Origin: Paenimyroides ummariense
GTDB taxonomy: Bacteria; Bacteroidota; Bacteroidia; Flavobacteriales; Flavobacteriaceae
Direction of reading: 5' to 3'
Assembly (NCBI RefSeq): GCF_900115115.1
Contig: NZ_FOVI01000024.1
Span: forward strand, 1-42,233
DNA length: 42,233 nt
Each line of letters starts with the position of its first letter. Positions within the stretch are counted from its first letter, which is position 1. The position numbers and the translations under genes are program-made. The notes beneath the pieces are model-generated. The model was not told the origin of the DNA. It searched no databases and was given only the letters and a program-made list of their open reading frames with translations. Positions 17,372 through 25,954 of this stretch are shown here, piece after piece.

Positions 17372-17640
17372 TTACAAGCAGTTTTATTGTTTGATTTCTT
17401 CGAACTTATACGGGTAACTGCAAAACCATACAGCAAATAAAGTGTATGGTTGAGCATAAATCTTGATAGTGGAATTATTTGACTTTCCCAGGCTTCCTTT
17501 GTTACTTATTTGGAAAACAATGTTTTAGTTGACTAGGTTTTACTTTGTATTTGAGATTAAAAACCTAGATTATGCAAAACTTAAATGATAGATCTAAGAT
17601 CAAAGCGAATCACACAAAGATGTTTTTCCCTGCTACATTC

Positions 17641-17662
17641 AATCCGTCCAGCAGGGCGGATT
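17641..17662 (+). other. Short hairpin in the oriT region
   Basis: A nine-base stem (AATCCGTCC with GGGCGGATT, one G-T pair) with loop AGCA, followed by TTTTG. It could be a terminator for transcription coming from the left or a secondary oriT structure. Confidence 0.4.
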
Positions 17663-17681
17663 TTTGTGTTCACCGGAACAC

Positions 17682-17737
17682 GGCAAGTTGTGTTTTGAGC
17701 ATCTCGAAACGATTTCAGATGCTCAAAACAACTTGCC
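17682..17737 (+). other. Probable origin of transfer (oriT) hairpin
   Basis: Two arms, 17682-17704 and 17717-17737, are complementary apart from a two-base bulge, with a 12-base loop (CGAAACGATTTC). Directly after the hairpin comes a GC-rich segment (TTTGCAGGGGGCGG) unlike the AT-rich surroundings. A long inverted repeat followed by a GC-rich segment immediately before the mobA-mobB genes is the usual form of a MOBP-type oriT, where the relaxase binds the hairpin and nicks next to it. The nick site cannot be placed from sequence alone. An apparent 81-residue frame across this region is spurious. Confidence 0.6.
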
Positions 17738-17800
17738 CTTTGCAGGGGGCGGAAAAACCTCCGAAGTCTGTTTTTTTAGTGAATTTAGGGAGGATTGGTT

Positions 17801-18244
17801 ATGGAGGAGAACAATAAAAAACAATTGAGAAAATCGGGTAGACCTTTGAAGAAGGACCCTGTGAAATTCCGATACACTGTTTCGTTTAATGACGAAGAAC
17901 ATGCACGGTTTCTCGCATTGTTCGATAGTTCGGGAATAAAGGTTAAAGCACATTTTATAAATTCCTGCATCTTTGAAAAGACGGTTAAAACGATTCAAAT
18001 TGATAAAGGAACCGTTGATTTTTATATGCGTTTGACTTCATTTCACAGCCAGTTCCGTTCGGTTGGTGTGAACTATAACCAGATTGTAAAGCTATTATAC
18101 CGTCATTTTTCAGAAAAAAAAGCAGCGGCTTTTCTTTACAAGCTGGAAAAACAGACGGTTGAATTGGCTGAACTCTGTAAGAAGGTTGTTCAGATCAGTG
18201 AGGAATTTGATGTAAAATATTTGAAAAAAGAGAATGAGAAATGA
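17801..18244 (+). CDS. mobA: MobA, relaxosome accessory protein
   Basis: A 147-residue protein from the ATG at 17801, which has a strong ribosome site (GGGAGG at 17788-17793); an in-frame TTG at 17795 is less likely. The N-terminus is basic (GRPLKKDPVKFRYTVSFND), followed by a ribbon-helix-helix-like segment and the stretch LTSFHSQFRSVGVNYNQIVKLL that is diagnostic of the Bacteroidota MobA (MobC-like) family. It binds oriT DNA and helps the relaxase to nick. The stop overlaps the mobB ATG (ATGA), so the two are translated together. Confidence 0.88.
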   Translation: MEENNKKQLRKSGRPLKKDPVKFRYTVSFNDEEHARFLALFDSSGIKVKAHFINSCIFEKTVKTIQIDKGTVDFYMRLTSFHSQFRSVGVNYNQIVKLLYRHFSEKKAAAFLYKLEKQTVELAELCKKVVQISEEFDVKYLKKENEK

Positions 18245-19521
18245 TTGCAAAAATAGGGAAGAGTGCAAACTTATATGGAGCATTAGCGTATAATAATACT
18301 AAAGTTGATAAGGAGAATGGCAAAATCTTGATGGTTAATAAGATGATCGAAACATTAAACGGACAATATTCTGTTGGGCAACTATTCCGATCTTTTGAGC
18401 CTTATCTGATTGCTAACCGCAATACCGAAAAGCATACTTTACATATTTCTCTGAATCCAGATCCTAAAGATCTAGTAAGTGACGATAGATTTCGACAAAT
18501 AGCCGAAGAATATATGGACGCAGTGGGATATGGTGAGCAGCCTTTTGTTGTTTTTAAGCATACGGATATTGACCGTACGCATATCCACATCGTATCTGTT
18601 TGTGTAGATGAACAGGGTAGGAAGATATCTGATAAGTTCGAAAGAGTTAGATCAATGAAAGTATGCCGGGAACTGGAAAAGAAGCACAGTTTGATCGCTG
18701 CAACGGAAAAGGAGCATCAAGTGAAAAGTAAAGTCTTTAAACCGGTAAATTATAAAGCTGGAGATGTAAAAAGTCAGATTGCTTCTTTAGTGCGGCACTT
18801 GCCAAACTATTATAAGTTTCAAACGTTGGGCGAGTACAATGCATTACTGTCTTTGTTTAATATTACTACTGAAAAGATTGATAGCGAGATAGAAGGTAAA
18901 AAAAATAAAGGTTTACTGTACTTTCCTTTGAATAAAAAAGGGGAAAAGGCAGGGATTCCTTTAAAAGCTTCTTTATTTGGAAAAAAAGCAGTGTTATCTG
19001 CTTTGGAACAGCATTTTGAGAAATGTAAAGTAACTTTAAAAAATCATGCTTGTAAACAGACATTGAAATCGGTTATTTCTAAAACACTCAAACATACAGA
19101 TGATGAGGTGAATTTTAAAAAGCAGCTACTTGAACAAGGGATAAACGTGGTAGTTCGACGTAATGATTCTGATAGGATATACGGTATCACATTTATTGAT
19201 CATAATTCTAAGACGGTGTGGAATGGTTCACGATTGGGTAAAGAATTATCTGCAAATGTTTTTAATGATATTTGGAATAAAGGTATCATCATAAACAGTA
19301 CTACACCTGGTTTAATAGAGCGTACGGAATTACATATAGATCGTGAAGATATCGCCTCAGAAGAAACGCATAGCTTTTTTAACTTTTTGTATTCAAATAA
19401 GCATGAAAACGGTTTGGTTGAAGATTTCGGAGGTTTGCTTCCGTATGCGCAAGATGAAGATTACGAAGAGTTGGATTTTTCGAATAGAATGAAGAAAAAA
19501 AGCAGATATAAAAAAAATTAA
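18241..19521 (+). CDS. mobB: MobB relaxase (MOBP-type)
   Basis: A 426-residue relaxase. The N-terminal nuclease domain begins MIAKIGKSANLYGALAYNN with candidate nicking tyrosines at residues 12 and 17, and the metal-binding histidine triad is clear in HTDIDRTHIHIV (H107, H114, H116). The C-terminal part is charged and poorly conserved, as usual. It nicks oriT and pilots the single strand to the coupling protein. Length and motifs are normal, so the gene looks intact. Its partner MobC lies 2.7 kb downstream, separated by cargo. Confidence 0.9.
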   Translation: MIAKIGKSANLYGALAYNNTKVDKENGKILMVNKMIETLNGQYSVGQLFRSFEPYLIANRNTEKHTLHISLNPDPKDLVSDDRFRQIAEEYMDAVGYGEQPFVVFKHTDIDRTHIHIVSVCVDEQGRKISDKFERVRSMKVCRELEKKHSLIAATEKEHQVKSKVFKPVNYKAGDVKSQIASLVRHLPNYYKFQTLGEYNALLSLFNITTEKIDSEIEGKKNKGLLYFPLNKKGEKAGIPLKASLFGKKAVLSALEQHFEKCKVTLKNHACKQTLKSVISKTLKHTDDEVNFKKQLLEQGINVVVRRNDSDRIYGITFIDHNSKTVWNGSRLGKELSANVFNDIWNKGIIINSTTPGLIERTELHIDREDIASEETHSFFNFLYSNKHENGLVEDFGGLLPYAQDEDYEELDFSNRMKKKSRYKKN

Positions 19522-19625
19522 ATTTCTTTTCACTAATACATTTAATTGAATAAAAATTCCTGATTTTTTACAATTTTAAAGATACCGACCGAAGTAATTT
19601 AGCATTCTAACTTTAATACAATTTA

Positions 19626-20225
19626 ATGATTATGCAAAATTCATCAAAAATATTTATGCCTATATTAGTCATACTAAACTTACTATTTATTACTATAGTA
19701 TGTTATCTTTTGTTTTTAAAACCAACTGATTATTTGTTACAGACAGAGAGAATAGATATCAAAAATAAAGAAGGAGCAAACAGAGTTGTCATTTCAAATG
19801 AAGAACACATTCCAAATCCAATAATAAACGGAAAAGAATATGAGCGTAGAGTGATTCCGGCAGGATTATTATTTTACGACAAAAAGGGTGATGAACGAGG
19901 TGGAATAGCTATATCGGAAAATGAAGATATGAATTTTAATGCAATTGCTTTTGACTATCAGAATGCGGATGCTATTGGAATGTATTCACAAGACAATTTA
20001 GTTACGAATTACTTTAAGGCGGGTATAACGATTAATGATAAGGATCTCTCTGGTAAACCGGGACATAATGTAAATAGAATAAATTTGTTTACTGAAAACG
20101 GCGATGCGGCTTTAATTATGAAAGATGTGAACGAAGTACCAAGACTTGTCTTAAGAGTGGACAATTCTGGCGAACCCACAATTGAAATGTATGATAGTAA
20201 TGGACACATTACCTGGAAAAAATAA
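19626..20225 (+). CDS. Membrane-anchored protein of unknown function
   Basis: A 199-residue protein (a start at 19632 is also possible). One N-terminal membrane helix (about residues 8-30) precedes an exported-looking domain with repeated beta-type motifs such as GLLFYDKKGDERGGI, GMYSQDN and EMYDSNGHITWKK. The recurring D-x-x-G turns suggest a repetitive beta structure. I do not recognise the family. It lies in the same direction as mobA-mobB and mobC but 100 bases after mobB. Confidence 0.6.
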   Translation: MIMQNSSKIFMPILVILNLLFITIVCYLLFLKPTDYLLQTERIDIKNKEGANRVVISNEEHIPNPIINGKEYERRVIPAGLLFYDKKGDERGGIAISENEDMNFNAIAFDYQNADAIGMYSQDNLVTNYFKAGITINDKDLSGKPGHNVNRINLFTENGDAALIMKDVNEVPRLVLRVDNSGEPTIEMYDSNGHITWKK

Positions 20226-20350
20226 ACAGTATAGTTTAAAAGTATCTTAGAACCATATGGCAGATCAATACAAACGAACGAAGCTGGTTTTTGCTTGGAA
20301 AAAATAATACGTTGCTCGGGATAAACTAAATAATAAATAAAATTTTAAAA

Positions 20351-20878
20351 ATGAATATACGAAAAGAAGACAATAAAGATCATAAGGAAGTATTCAAACT
20401 AATTGAAAATGCTTTTCAAGATGAACAATATACTGACCATAAAGAACAGTTTTTAGTAGAAAGGTTGAGGAATTCAGAGGCATTCGTTCCTGAATTATCT
20501 TTAGTAGCAGAGATTGATGATCAAATTGTTGGTTACGTTTTGCTAATAAAAATTAAAATTATAGATAGTAATTCCAAAGAAACTTCGTCGTTGGCATTAG
20601 CGCCTGTGGCAGTTCTGAAAAAGTATCAAGGAATGGGAATTGGCGGCAATCTGATACGGAAAGCACATGAGATAGCTAGAGAATTAAATTTTGGATCCAT
20701 AATCTTGTTAGGGCATGAAAACTATTACCCGAAATTTGGATACCAAATGACAAAAAAGTATGGAATAAAATTACCGTTTGATGTTCCTGACGAAAATTGT
20801 ATGCTGATAGAATTACATGACAATGCTTTGCAAAATGTACATGGAACAGTAGAATATCCTGCGGAGTTTTATGAATAG
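20351..20878 (+). CDS. GNAT-family N-acetyltransferase
   Basis: A 175-residue acetyltransferase. The acetyl-CoA binding motif A is APVAVLKKYQGMGIGGNLI (about residues 85-103), and a later GHENYYPKFGY matches the YhbS-like subgroup of GNAT enzymes. These transfer an acetyl group from acetyl-CoA to an amine; the substrate is not predictable. It converges with the AraC regulator gene (8 bases between the stops), a common layout for small accessory pairs. The pair sits between mobB and mobC, so it is probably cargo. Confidence 0.85.
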   Translation: MNIRKEDNKDHKEVFKLIENAFQDEQYTDHKEQFLVERLRNSEAFVPELSLVAEIDDQIVGYVLLIKIKIIDSNSKETSSLALAPVAVLKKYQGMGIGGNLIRKAHEIARELNFGSIILLGHENYYPKFGYQMTKKYGIKLPFDVPDENCMLIELHDNALQNVHGTVEYPAEFYE

Positions 20879-20885
20879 TCAATTA

Positions 20886-21698
20886 CTAAAAGCAGTCGGA
20901 AGGTAGTTTTCCTGTGTAAAACTTAAAATCTTTTATAAAATGTGATTGATCATAATAACCTGCGTCTAAAGCGATCTGAGTCAATTTATCATCAGCAGCA
21001 GTTCTATCGAATATTTTTTTGAACCGTACTATGTTAGCGTATTTTTTCGGGGTTGTTCCAACCTGCCTTTTAAATTTTTTTTCGAAAGTATCCCGGCTTA
21101 CCGGTAAATCTTCTAAAATTTCGTTTATAGTAATCGATCCTCTTCGCTGATGAATTTTTGATATAGAATTGTACACATATTCATCAAATTTTTTCTGTAC
21201 AATTTTATCTATTAGAAAAAGTTCTACTTTGTTTATGATTTCTGCATCTGAAGAAAGTTCCATTAATGATTGTAGTAATGATATATTGGTTGATTCGTCA
21301 AAAAGGCCATTAATTGGAATGAATTTTTCGAAAAATTCATTTAGAGGTTTATCGATTATAATAGAAGCATGTCCGGGTTTAATGACGATGACAAAAAGCT
21401 TTGCAAAATCTGAGAATGTAAAGTGAAAAAATCTTTGGGTAATACCAAATGAGACAGCTTTTGGTAAATCTATTTGAGTTCCGTCAACTTGAGATAGTTG
21501 TACACTCCCTCTCAAAATATAGTTAAGAGAAAATAAGTTACTCGGTAAAGTTTCCAACACCGTACTTTCGGTACATTCAATTATCATATATTCCTGAATA
21601 ACCGATTCTAGAAAGTTACAAGGGCTGAATCTACGTTCAGTCCATTTAGATATTTTACCTTTTTGAAAAAAAATATCATCTGATTTTGGTTGTTCCAT
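20886..21698 (-). CDS. AraC-family transcriptional regulator
   Basis: A 270-residue regulator. The C-terminal 90 residues hold the double helix-turn-helix of the AraC/XylS family (ITINEILEDLPVSRDTFEKKFKRQVGTT and LTQIALDAGYYDQSHFIKDF). The N-terminal 170 residues form a cupin-like sensing domain of the kind found in Bacteroidota AraC proteins that begin KWTERRFSPCNFLES. Ligand and targets are unknown; the convergent GNAT gene is a natural candidate, though the two do not share a promoter region. Confidence 0.88.
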   Translation of the reverse strand: MEQPKSDDIFFQKGKISKWTERRFSPCNFLESVIQEYMIIECTESTVLETLPSNLFSLNYILRGSVQLSQVDGTQIDLPKAVSFGITQRFFHFTFSDFAKLFVIVIKPGHASIIIDKPLNEFFEKFIPINGLFDESTNISLLQSLMELSSDAEIINKVELFLIDKIVQKKFDEYVYNSISKIHQRRGSITINEILEDLPVSRDTFEKKFKRQVGTTPKKYANIVRFKKIFDRTAADDKLTQIALDAGYYDQSHFIKDFKFYTGKLPSDCF

Positions 21699-21902
21699 CT
21701 TTACTTAATTTTATGTCGAACTGAATCTGAATAAATTTATTTAAGTTGGTAATCATTCAAATGTTTTTGATTTGTATTAATTGCATCTGTTTCGAAGTAA
21801 ATTACTTTCTACAAATTCAAGATAGGTAAAGATATCAAAAATACAATTTAGAGAAAGCATCCTTAATTGTACTATTGTAAGTTTTTACGAAAGCACGAAG
21901 CA

Positions 21903-22091
21903 TTAGTACGAGTAGTAATCTTTGTCTTTCCAAGGCAGGCTTTCTCCATTTGTCTGTAGCTGTTCCTTAATGATTTTTCTTGCATCTTGCAACTTTAAAA
22001 CCTAATTTTCAGATGCATTGATTAGTGTAGTTTTATCAACATCGGGACCGCCGGTGATTACTAAAAATATTTTGTCGGTGTCATTTATTAG
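21903..22091 (-). pseudogene. Remnant of an AAA ATPase gene (P-loop kinase-like)
   Basis: The minus strand reads DTDKIFLVITGGPDVDKTTLINASEN, a stop, then DARKIIKEQLQTNGESLPWKD and another stop. This matches the start of the AAA_28 ATPase family (ITGGPGSGKTTLI ... ARKIIKEQ ... NG-ALPW), but the P-loop has lost its key glycines (GPDVDKTT), there is a stop in between, no start codon, and the rest is missing. The remaining bases of the 21699-22219 gap show no other gene; a run of G at 22118-22125 is the only other oddity. Confidence 0.65.
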
Positions 22092-22219
22092 TTGATTTTA
22101 CAGATGTATTCAAAAAGGGGGGGGTACTGTAAAATATGGACAAAAACAGCCTTTATAAGCAAGTTTAATATAGTTGATCCAGGTAAATTTTAGATTAGTC
22201 AAAATTTAAAGGTAAAATT

Positions 22220-24217
22220 ATGCAGGGAGAAGACGATTTAAGAGGTTTAGCCAAAATAATGGCATTTATGCGGGCAGTAAGTATTCTTTTGGTACTCATG
22301 CACCTTTATTGGTTTTGTTATGGTTTCTTTTTAGAGCGAGGCTGGACATTAGAAATCATCAATAAGATATTAAGCAATTTCGACCGAACGGCAGGACTGT
22401 TTTCACATAATCTATACACTAAAGTTTTTGCAATAGTCCTGCTGGCTTTAAGCTGTTTGGGAACAAAAGGTGTAAAGAATGAAAAGATAACCTGGACTAA
22501 AATTTACTTCGCTCTAGGTATTGGCTTTGTGTTATTTTTTCTCAATACACCACTATTAAAACTTTCGCCAATTGTTGGAACGTTCTTTTACATCCTTACA
22601 CTTGGTCTAGGCTACATCGCTTTGCTAATGGCTGGTGGATGGATGAGCCGTTTGCTCCGTACTAATTTGATGGACGATGTTTTCAACAACGAGAACGAAA
22701 GTTTTCAACAGGAAACCAAACTGATGGAAAACGAATATTCTGTCAATCTTCCCACAAAGTTTTATTACAAGAACAAATGGCATAATGGTTGGATAAACAT
22801 AGTCAATCCATTTAGAGCAACAATAGTGCTAGGAACTCCGGGTTCCGGAAAATCGTACGCGATTGTAAATAATTACATCAAGCAACAGATCGAAAAAGGT
22901 TTCTCAATGTATATATACGATTTTAAGTTTGATGATCTTTCTACTATTGCATATAATCACTTATTGAAACACAGGGACAAATATAAAGTTCAGCCAAAAT
23001 TTTATGTTATCAATTTTGACGATCCAAGAAAAAGCCATCGTTGCAATCCGCTCAATCCTGAATTTATGACGGATATTTCCGATGCTTATGAAGCGGCTTA
23101 CACGATAATGCTGAATCTAAACCGCAGCTGGATTCAGAAACAAGGTGATTTCTTTGTGGAAAGTCCGATTATTTTGTTGGCGGCAATTATATGGTTTTTG
23201 AAAATTTATGAAGATGGAAAGTATTGTACGTTTCCACACGCTATTGAATTATTGAATAAAAAGTATTCAGATGTCTTTACTATCTTGACTTCATATCCTG
23301 ATTTGGAAAACTATTTGTCTCCGTTTATGGATGCATGGCAAGGAGGCGCTCAAGACCAATTGCAAGGTCAGATAGCATCTGCAAAAATTCCTTTGTCAAG
23401 AATGATTTCTCCTCAATTGTATTGGGTAATGACAGGCGACGATTTTACTTTAGATATTAATAATCCGAAAGAACCAAAGATTTTATGTGTTGGTAATAAT
23501 CCCGATAGACAGAATATTTATTCGGCTGCATTGGGATTATACAATTCAAGAATTGTGAAACTCATTAATAAAAAAGGACAATTAAAAAGTTCTGTTATCA
23601 TTGATGAATTGCCGACAATTTATTTTAGAGGATTGGATAATCTGATTGCTACAGCGAGAAGTAATAAAGTTGCAGTTTGTTTGGGCTTTCAGGATTTCTC
23701 ACAACTAATTCGCGATTATGGTGATAAAGAAGCTAAAGTGATTCAAAACACTGTAGGCAACATTTTTAGTGGTCAAGTAGTAGGGGAGACTGCAAAAAGT
23801 CTTTCGGAACGTTTTGGGAAGGTATTGCAGAAACGTCAGAGTTTATCAATCAACAGAAGTGATACATCTACATCAATTTCTACACAATTGGACAGCCTGA
23901 TTCCAGCTTCTAAAATTTCCGCGCTCACTCAGGGCATGTTTGTGGGGTCTGTTTCTGATAATTTTGATGAGCGTATTAAACAGAAGATTTTTCATTCTGA
24001 AATTGTTGTAGATAACGAAAAGGTAGCTGCTGAAACAAAAGGATATAAAGAGATTCCTGAGATTTTATCATTTAAAGATGGAAAGGGGAATGATAGAATG
24101 AAGGAACAGATCGATATTAATTATCGTCAGATTAAGTCCGATATTCTATATATTGTAGAAAACGAATTAGATCGTATCAAAAATGACCCTAACTTACAGC
24201 ATTTGATTCAAAGTTAG
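22220..24217 (+). CDS. mobC: MobC, VirD4-type coupling protein (YWFCY domain)
   Basis: A 665-residue type IV coupling protein. The N-terminus carries the YWFCY motif (LMHLYWFCYGFFLERGW) and four membrane segments in the first 140 residues. The cytoplasmic ATPase follows, with Walker A GTPGSGKS at about residues 205-212 and Walker B VIIDEL at about 459-464, plus the conserved ATARSNKVAVCLGFQDFSQL. It pumps the relaxase-bound strand into the mating channel and links MobB to TraG and the rest of the Tra proteins. Length is normal and the gene looks intact. Confidence 0.92.
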   Translation: MQGEDDLRGLAKIMAFMRAVSILLVLMHLYWFCYGFFLERGWTLEIINKILSNFDRTAGLFSHNLYTKVFAIVLLALSCLGTKGVKNEKITWTKIYFALGIGFVLFFLNTPLLKLSPIVGTFFYILTLGLGYIALLMAGGWMSRLLRTNLMDDVFNNENESFQQETKLMENEYSVNLPTKFYYKNKWHNGWINIVNPFRATIVLGTPGSGKSYAIVNNYIKQQIEKGFSMYIYDFKFDDLSTIAYNHLLKHRDKYKVQPKFYVINFDDPRKSHRCNPLNPEFMTDISDAYEAAYTIMLNLNRSWIQKQGDFFVESPIILLAAIIWFLKIYEDGKYCTFPHAIELLNKKYSDVFTILTSYPDLENYLSPFMDAWQGGAQDQLQGQIASAKIPLSRMISPQLYWVMTGDDFTLDINNPKEPKILCVGNNPDRQNIYSAALGLYNSRIVKLINKKGQLKSSVIIDELPTIYFRGLDNLIATARSNKVAVCLGFQDFSQLIRDYGDKEAKVIQNTVGNIFSGQVVGETAKSLSERFGKVLQKRQSLSINRSDTSTSISTQLDSLIPASKISALTQGMFVGSVSDNFDERIKQKIFHSEIVVDNEKVAAETKGYKEIPEILSFKDGKGNDRMKEQIDINYRQIKSDILYIVENELDRIKNDPNLQHLIQS

Positions 24218-24465
24218 CTTCCTGTATTTACTTAATAAAGAGAAATATGTAGATATATTTTACCAATTCATATTGCAGTAAGATTATGAAATAATTTCTT
24301 TATTTATACTTGAACGAAGTATGTTCTATTCAACAATCAATTTCTCATATTTTATAAGTCCGATTTGTTTCAGACCTTTTAGCTAATGGGAATAAAAAAG
24401 CTTATTACGCTAAATGCTAAAAAAATATAAATGTATTCTACAGAATAAATAATTTTTATAATTTA

Positions 24466-24867
24466 GTGCTATTGAAAAATTTGATTAAACATATCGGTTT
24501 TACAATTCTATGTTGCTTGGTATTTAGCTTTATACCAAGCAACACGTATGCTTGTGCTAAAAAAATGACTGACACTGAAAAGAAATGTTGTTCGAAAAAA
24601 GCATCTGAAAGTACGGGAAGAAAATGTTGTTGTAAAACAAATAAATTCAAAAAAGACAAATCTATAAGCGAATGCGGCGGTAAGTGTAATGACAGTTCTT
24701 GTAAATGCAGTACTGGTACATCATTATCTCTGTCAGCTGTCCCTACCCGTATTTATTTTACTACAAAAGCAGCTTTTGCAGATACGAAAACACAGAAGTT
24801 CGATTTCAAAAATACTTATTATTCTTCAGGATATTTTTCCATTTGGCAACCGCCAAAAATAGGCTAA
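24466..24867 (+). CDS. Secreted cysteine-rich protein, probable metal binder
   Basis: The likely start is GTG 24466 or TTG 24472, giving about 132 residues; no good ribosome site is visible. A signal peptide (LCCLVFSFIPSNTYA) is followed by a short Lys/Cys-rich segment with CC, CCC, CGGKC and CKC groups, about ten cysteines within 55 residues, then a Cys-free C-terminal region ending in GYFSIWQPPKIG. Dense CxC and CC groups usually bind soft metals such as copper. It stands 94 bases before two HMA-domain genes and so probably belongs to the same metal-handling unit. No named family was recognised. Confidence 0.65.
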   Translation: MLLKNLIKHIGFTILCCLVFSFIPSNTYACAKKMTDTEKKCCSKKASESTGRKCCCKTNKFKKDKSISECGGKCNDSSCKCSTGTSLSLSAVPTRIYFTTKAAFADTKTQKFDFKNTYYSSGYFSIWQPPKIG

Positions 24868-24960
24868 ACTTTAATCTGACAGCCATAATTACGTCTAGTC
24901 GAAAGCTATTCAGTTTTGGCCCTCTCACTTTAATTATCATAATTAATAAAATTTATCAAA

Positions 24961-25320
24961 ATGAAATCAATAGTAAAAATATTGCTGGTAGTTTCTTTAG
25001 TACTATCGGCAACAAACACTTTTGCACAAATGGAAAATACCAAAAAAGAAACCGTTCATATTAGCGGTAATTGCGGAATGTGTAAAACAACGATAGAACA
25101 AGCGGGCAATGTAAAGAATGTTGCGGAGGTCGTTTGGGATAAAGACTCTAAAACAGCTGTACTTACCTTTGACGATGAGAAGACAAATAAAGAGGAAATT
25201 CTAAAGCGTATAGCATCGGCAGGGTATGATAACGATAAATATTCCGCACACGATGATGTTTACGCTAAATTGCCAGCTTGTTGCCAGTATGACAGAAAGT
25301 CGCAGTCTGAATCTCAGTAG
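24961..25320 (+). CDS. Periplasmic HMA-domain metal-binding protein
   Basis: A 119-residue protein with signal peptide (ending NTFAQ) and a heavy-metal-associated domain over residues 28-95. The metal site is GNCGMCKTTIE, which places the Cys pair as CGMC instead of the usual GMTCxxC. The C-terminus has a further Cys pair (LPACCQYD). It probably carries copper or a similar soft metal in the periplasm. It is the second gene of a four-gene set in the same direction. Confidence 0.8.
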   Translation: MKSIVKILLVVSLVLSATNTFAQMENTKKETVHISGNCGMCKTTIEQAGNVKNVAEVVWDKDSKTAVLTFDDEKTNKEEILKRIASAGYDNDKYSAHDDVYAKLPACCQYDRKSQSESQ

Positions 25321-25447
25321 ACGATTATTTATATTGCAGATAAATTAAATAAAACCATATCAGTAGACATTCCTTGGGGTAGGAAGATATATAACCTTTA
25401 TGTCTGTTTATACAGGTGATGTCTGGCTGATTATAAAATATACAGAT

Positions 25448-25954
25448 ATGAATCAAAATATTAAAAGCGCTAAACTAAAAGGCTTATTTACAGTAATTCT
25501 ATTATTGAGCACAATGATAAGTAAAGCGCAAATGTCAAAAATCGAATTACAAGCTACGGGGCTTACATGCTCTATGTGCTCCAATGCAATTTATAAACAG
25601 CTGGAAACAATTCCGGGAGTAGAAAAAATTGATACCGATCTGAATACTAACACCTTTACTGTTGCTCTTAAAGAGGGTAATGCCTTAACACCAAGAGCTT
25701 TTAAGGAAAAAGTTGAGAAAGCGGGTTTTTTTATTGGAAATTTTATTGCAACTACCACATCAGATATCAGTTTGCAAAGTAACTACATTATAATCGATGG
25801 CAAGCCGAAAAGCCAGAAGGTTACAAAATTTAAAGTTCTAGATAAAGGATACCTAACCGACAAGGAATATAAAAAGGCAGTAAAAAATTATAAAGGAATA
25901 GCCTCGTATTCAAAGGAAAACGAAGCGGATTTTCATGTGAAAATATTAAATTGA
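25448..25954 (+). CDS. HMA-domain protein with C-terminal extension
   Basis: The ATG at 25448 gives 168 residues; a start at 25400 would put 16 extra residues before the signal peptide. After the signal (ending ISKAQ) is an HMA domain with ATGLTCSMCSNAIYKQL, a canonical TCxxC metal site, and a C-terminal domain of about 80 residues (IIIDGKPKSQKVTKFKVLD) of unknown role. Its stop overlaps the next ATG by one base (TGATG). The second domain may contact the outer-membrane partner encoded next. Confidence 0.78.
   Translation: MNQNIKSAKLKGLFTVILLLSTMISKAQMSKIELQATGLTCSMCSNAIYKQLETIPGVEKIDTDLNTNTFTVALKEGNALTPRAFKEKVEKAGFFIGNFIATTTSDISLQSNYIIIDGKPKSQKVTKFKVLDKGYLTDKEYKKAVKNYKGIASYSKENEADFHVKILN

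Noticed and set aside
17216..17440. A 74-codon plus-strand frame
   Set aside because: It lies over the 8-bp repeat array and its hydrophobic residues come from the AT-rich repeats.
17572..17817. An 81-codon plus-strand frame before mobA
   Set aside because: It runs across the oriT hairpin and into mobA and has no protein-like composition.
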